A stretch of 14,477 bases of DNA from an uncultured Burkholderiales bacterium (GTDB lineage: Bacteria; Pseudomonadota; Gammaproteobacteria; Burkholderiales; Burkholderiaceae_C), in NCBI GenBank assembly GCA_903887655.1, contig CAISQQ010000122.1:1-14477 (forward strand), written 5' to 3'. This document shows positions 14,024-14,477 of the stretch, in pieces. The notes beneath the pieces are model-generated. The model ran no database searches and was not told the origin of the DNA. It was given only the letters and a program-made list of their open reading frames with translations. Both the position numbers and the translations under genes were made by a program. How positions within the stretch are numbered: position 1 is the first letter of the stretch; each line of letters begins with the position of its first letter.

Positions 14024-14477
14024 GTGAGCCAACGCATCGCCCTGGGGCTCAGCTACTCGGGCCAGGCCTATGAGGGCTGGCAGAGCCAACTCTCGGGTCT
14101 GACGGTGCAAGACCAACTGGAAAAAGCCCTGCAAGCGTTCACCCAGTTTCCCATTCGAACCCACTGCGCAGGACGCACCGATTCGGGCGTGCACGCGGTG
14201 ATGCAAGTGGTGCACTTTGACTCCCCTGTGGTGCGAGAAAACAGCTCCTGGGTTCGGGGCACCAACCGCTACTTGCCCCGCGATGTGGCGGTGCAATGGG
14301 CCCGTGTGGTCCCACCCACCTTTCACGCCCGCGCGAGTGCACGGGCCAGAAAGTACACCTACTTGCTCTCGGACTCACCGGTGCGCCCGAGCTTGTCCTA
14401 CCAACGCGTGGGCTGGTTTCACCAACGGCTTGACACCGCTCGCATGCAAGCGGCTTGCCAGTACTTAATCGGGGAGC
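14024..14477 (+). CDS. truA: tRNA pseudouridine(38-40) synthase (3' end cut by window edge)
   Basis: Converts uridines 38-40 in the anticodon stem-loop of tRNAs to pseudouridine. 151 codons are visible before the right edge; the family is about 260-270 residues, so roughly the last 110 are missing. The start is GTG at 14024: the frame has a stop 10 codons earlier (the fimV stop, same frame) and no other start between. SYSGQAYEGWQSQ (10-22) is the typical N-terminus, and CAGRTDSGVHA holds the catalytic Asp at residue 53 (Asp60 in E. coli). FHARASARARKYTYLL is the next conserved block. It lies 27 bases after fimV and is probably co-transcribed; no strong ribosome-binding site is visible. Confidence 0.95.
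   Translation, partial: MSQRIALGLSYSGQAYEGWQSQLSGLTVQDQLEKALQAFTQFPIRTHCAGRTDSGVHAVMQVVHFDSPVVRENSSWVRGTNRYLPRDVAVQWARVVPPTFHARASARARKYTYLLSDSPVRPSLSYQRVGWFHQRLDTARMQAACQYLIGE

Noticed and set aside
1..14477. Search for mobile elements, CRISPR repeats, toxin-antitoxin or defence genes, tRNAs and rRNAs
   Set aside because: All long frames are explained by core metabolic genes, and the gaps hold no array, terminal repeats, tRNA-like folds or foreign-looking base composition.

Overview
This window looks like a stretch of core chromosome from a betaproteobacterium of the Burkholderiales, probably a Comamonadaceae-type organism. The evidence is the protein sequences (a 329-residue-class malate dehydrogenase, E. 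coli-type SdhCDAB, the leuCDB-asd-fimV-truA order) and moderately GC-rich codon use with many TTG leucine codons. The genus is an inference. I found no phage, transposon, CRISPR array, tRNA or rRNA gene.

Region 1 (about 1-7378) is a TCA-cycle block. It opens with the malate dehydrogenase gene mdh, on the minus strand and cut by the left edge. A 199-base divergent control region separates it from a GntR/HutC-type regulator gene. Then come the four succinate dehydrogenase genes sdhC, sdhD, sdhA and sdhB, the flavinylation factor gene sdhE, and citrate synthase gltA, all on the plus strand. A strong Rho-independent terminator (7345-7378) closes the block. Mdh makes oxaloacetate, GltA condenses it with acetyl-CoA, and Sdh links the cycle to the quinone pool, so one local regulator may tune the whole set.

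Region 2 (about 7379-11941) is the branched-chain and aspartate amino-acid block leuC-leuD-leuB-asd: isopropylmalate isomerase large and small subunits, isopropylmalate dehydrogenase, and aspartate-semialdehyde dehydrogenase. All are on the plus strand with short gaps. leuA is not in the window.

Region 3 (11942-14477) is a 414-base non-coding gap with inverted and tandem repeats, then fimV (a compact FimV-like peptidoglycan-binding/pilus-assembly membrane protein) and truA (tRNA pseudouridine synthase, cut by the right edge). The asd-fimV-truA order is also known from Pseudomonas aeruginosa, which supports the FimV call.

All complete genes look intact, with their catalytic residues present. 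I did not find a new biological system. The less ordinary signals are regulatory: two different palindromes at the gntR and sdhC promoters, a three-segment alternative hairpin ahead of gltA, a strong hairpin between leuD and leuB, and the repeat-bearing gap ahead of fimV.
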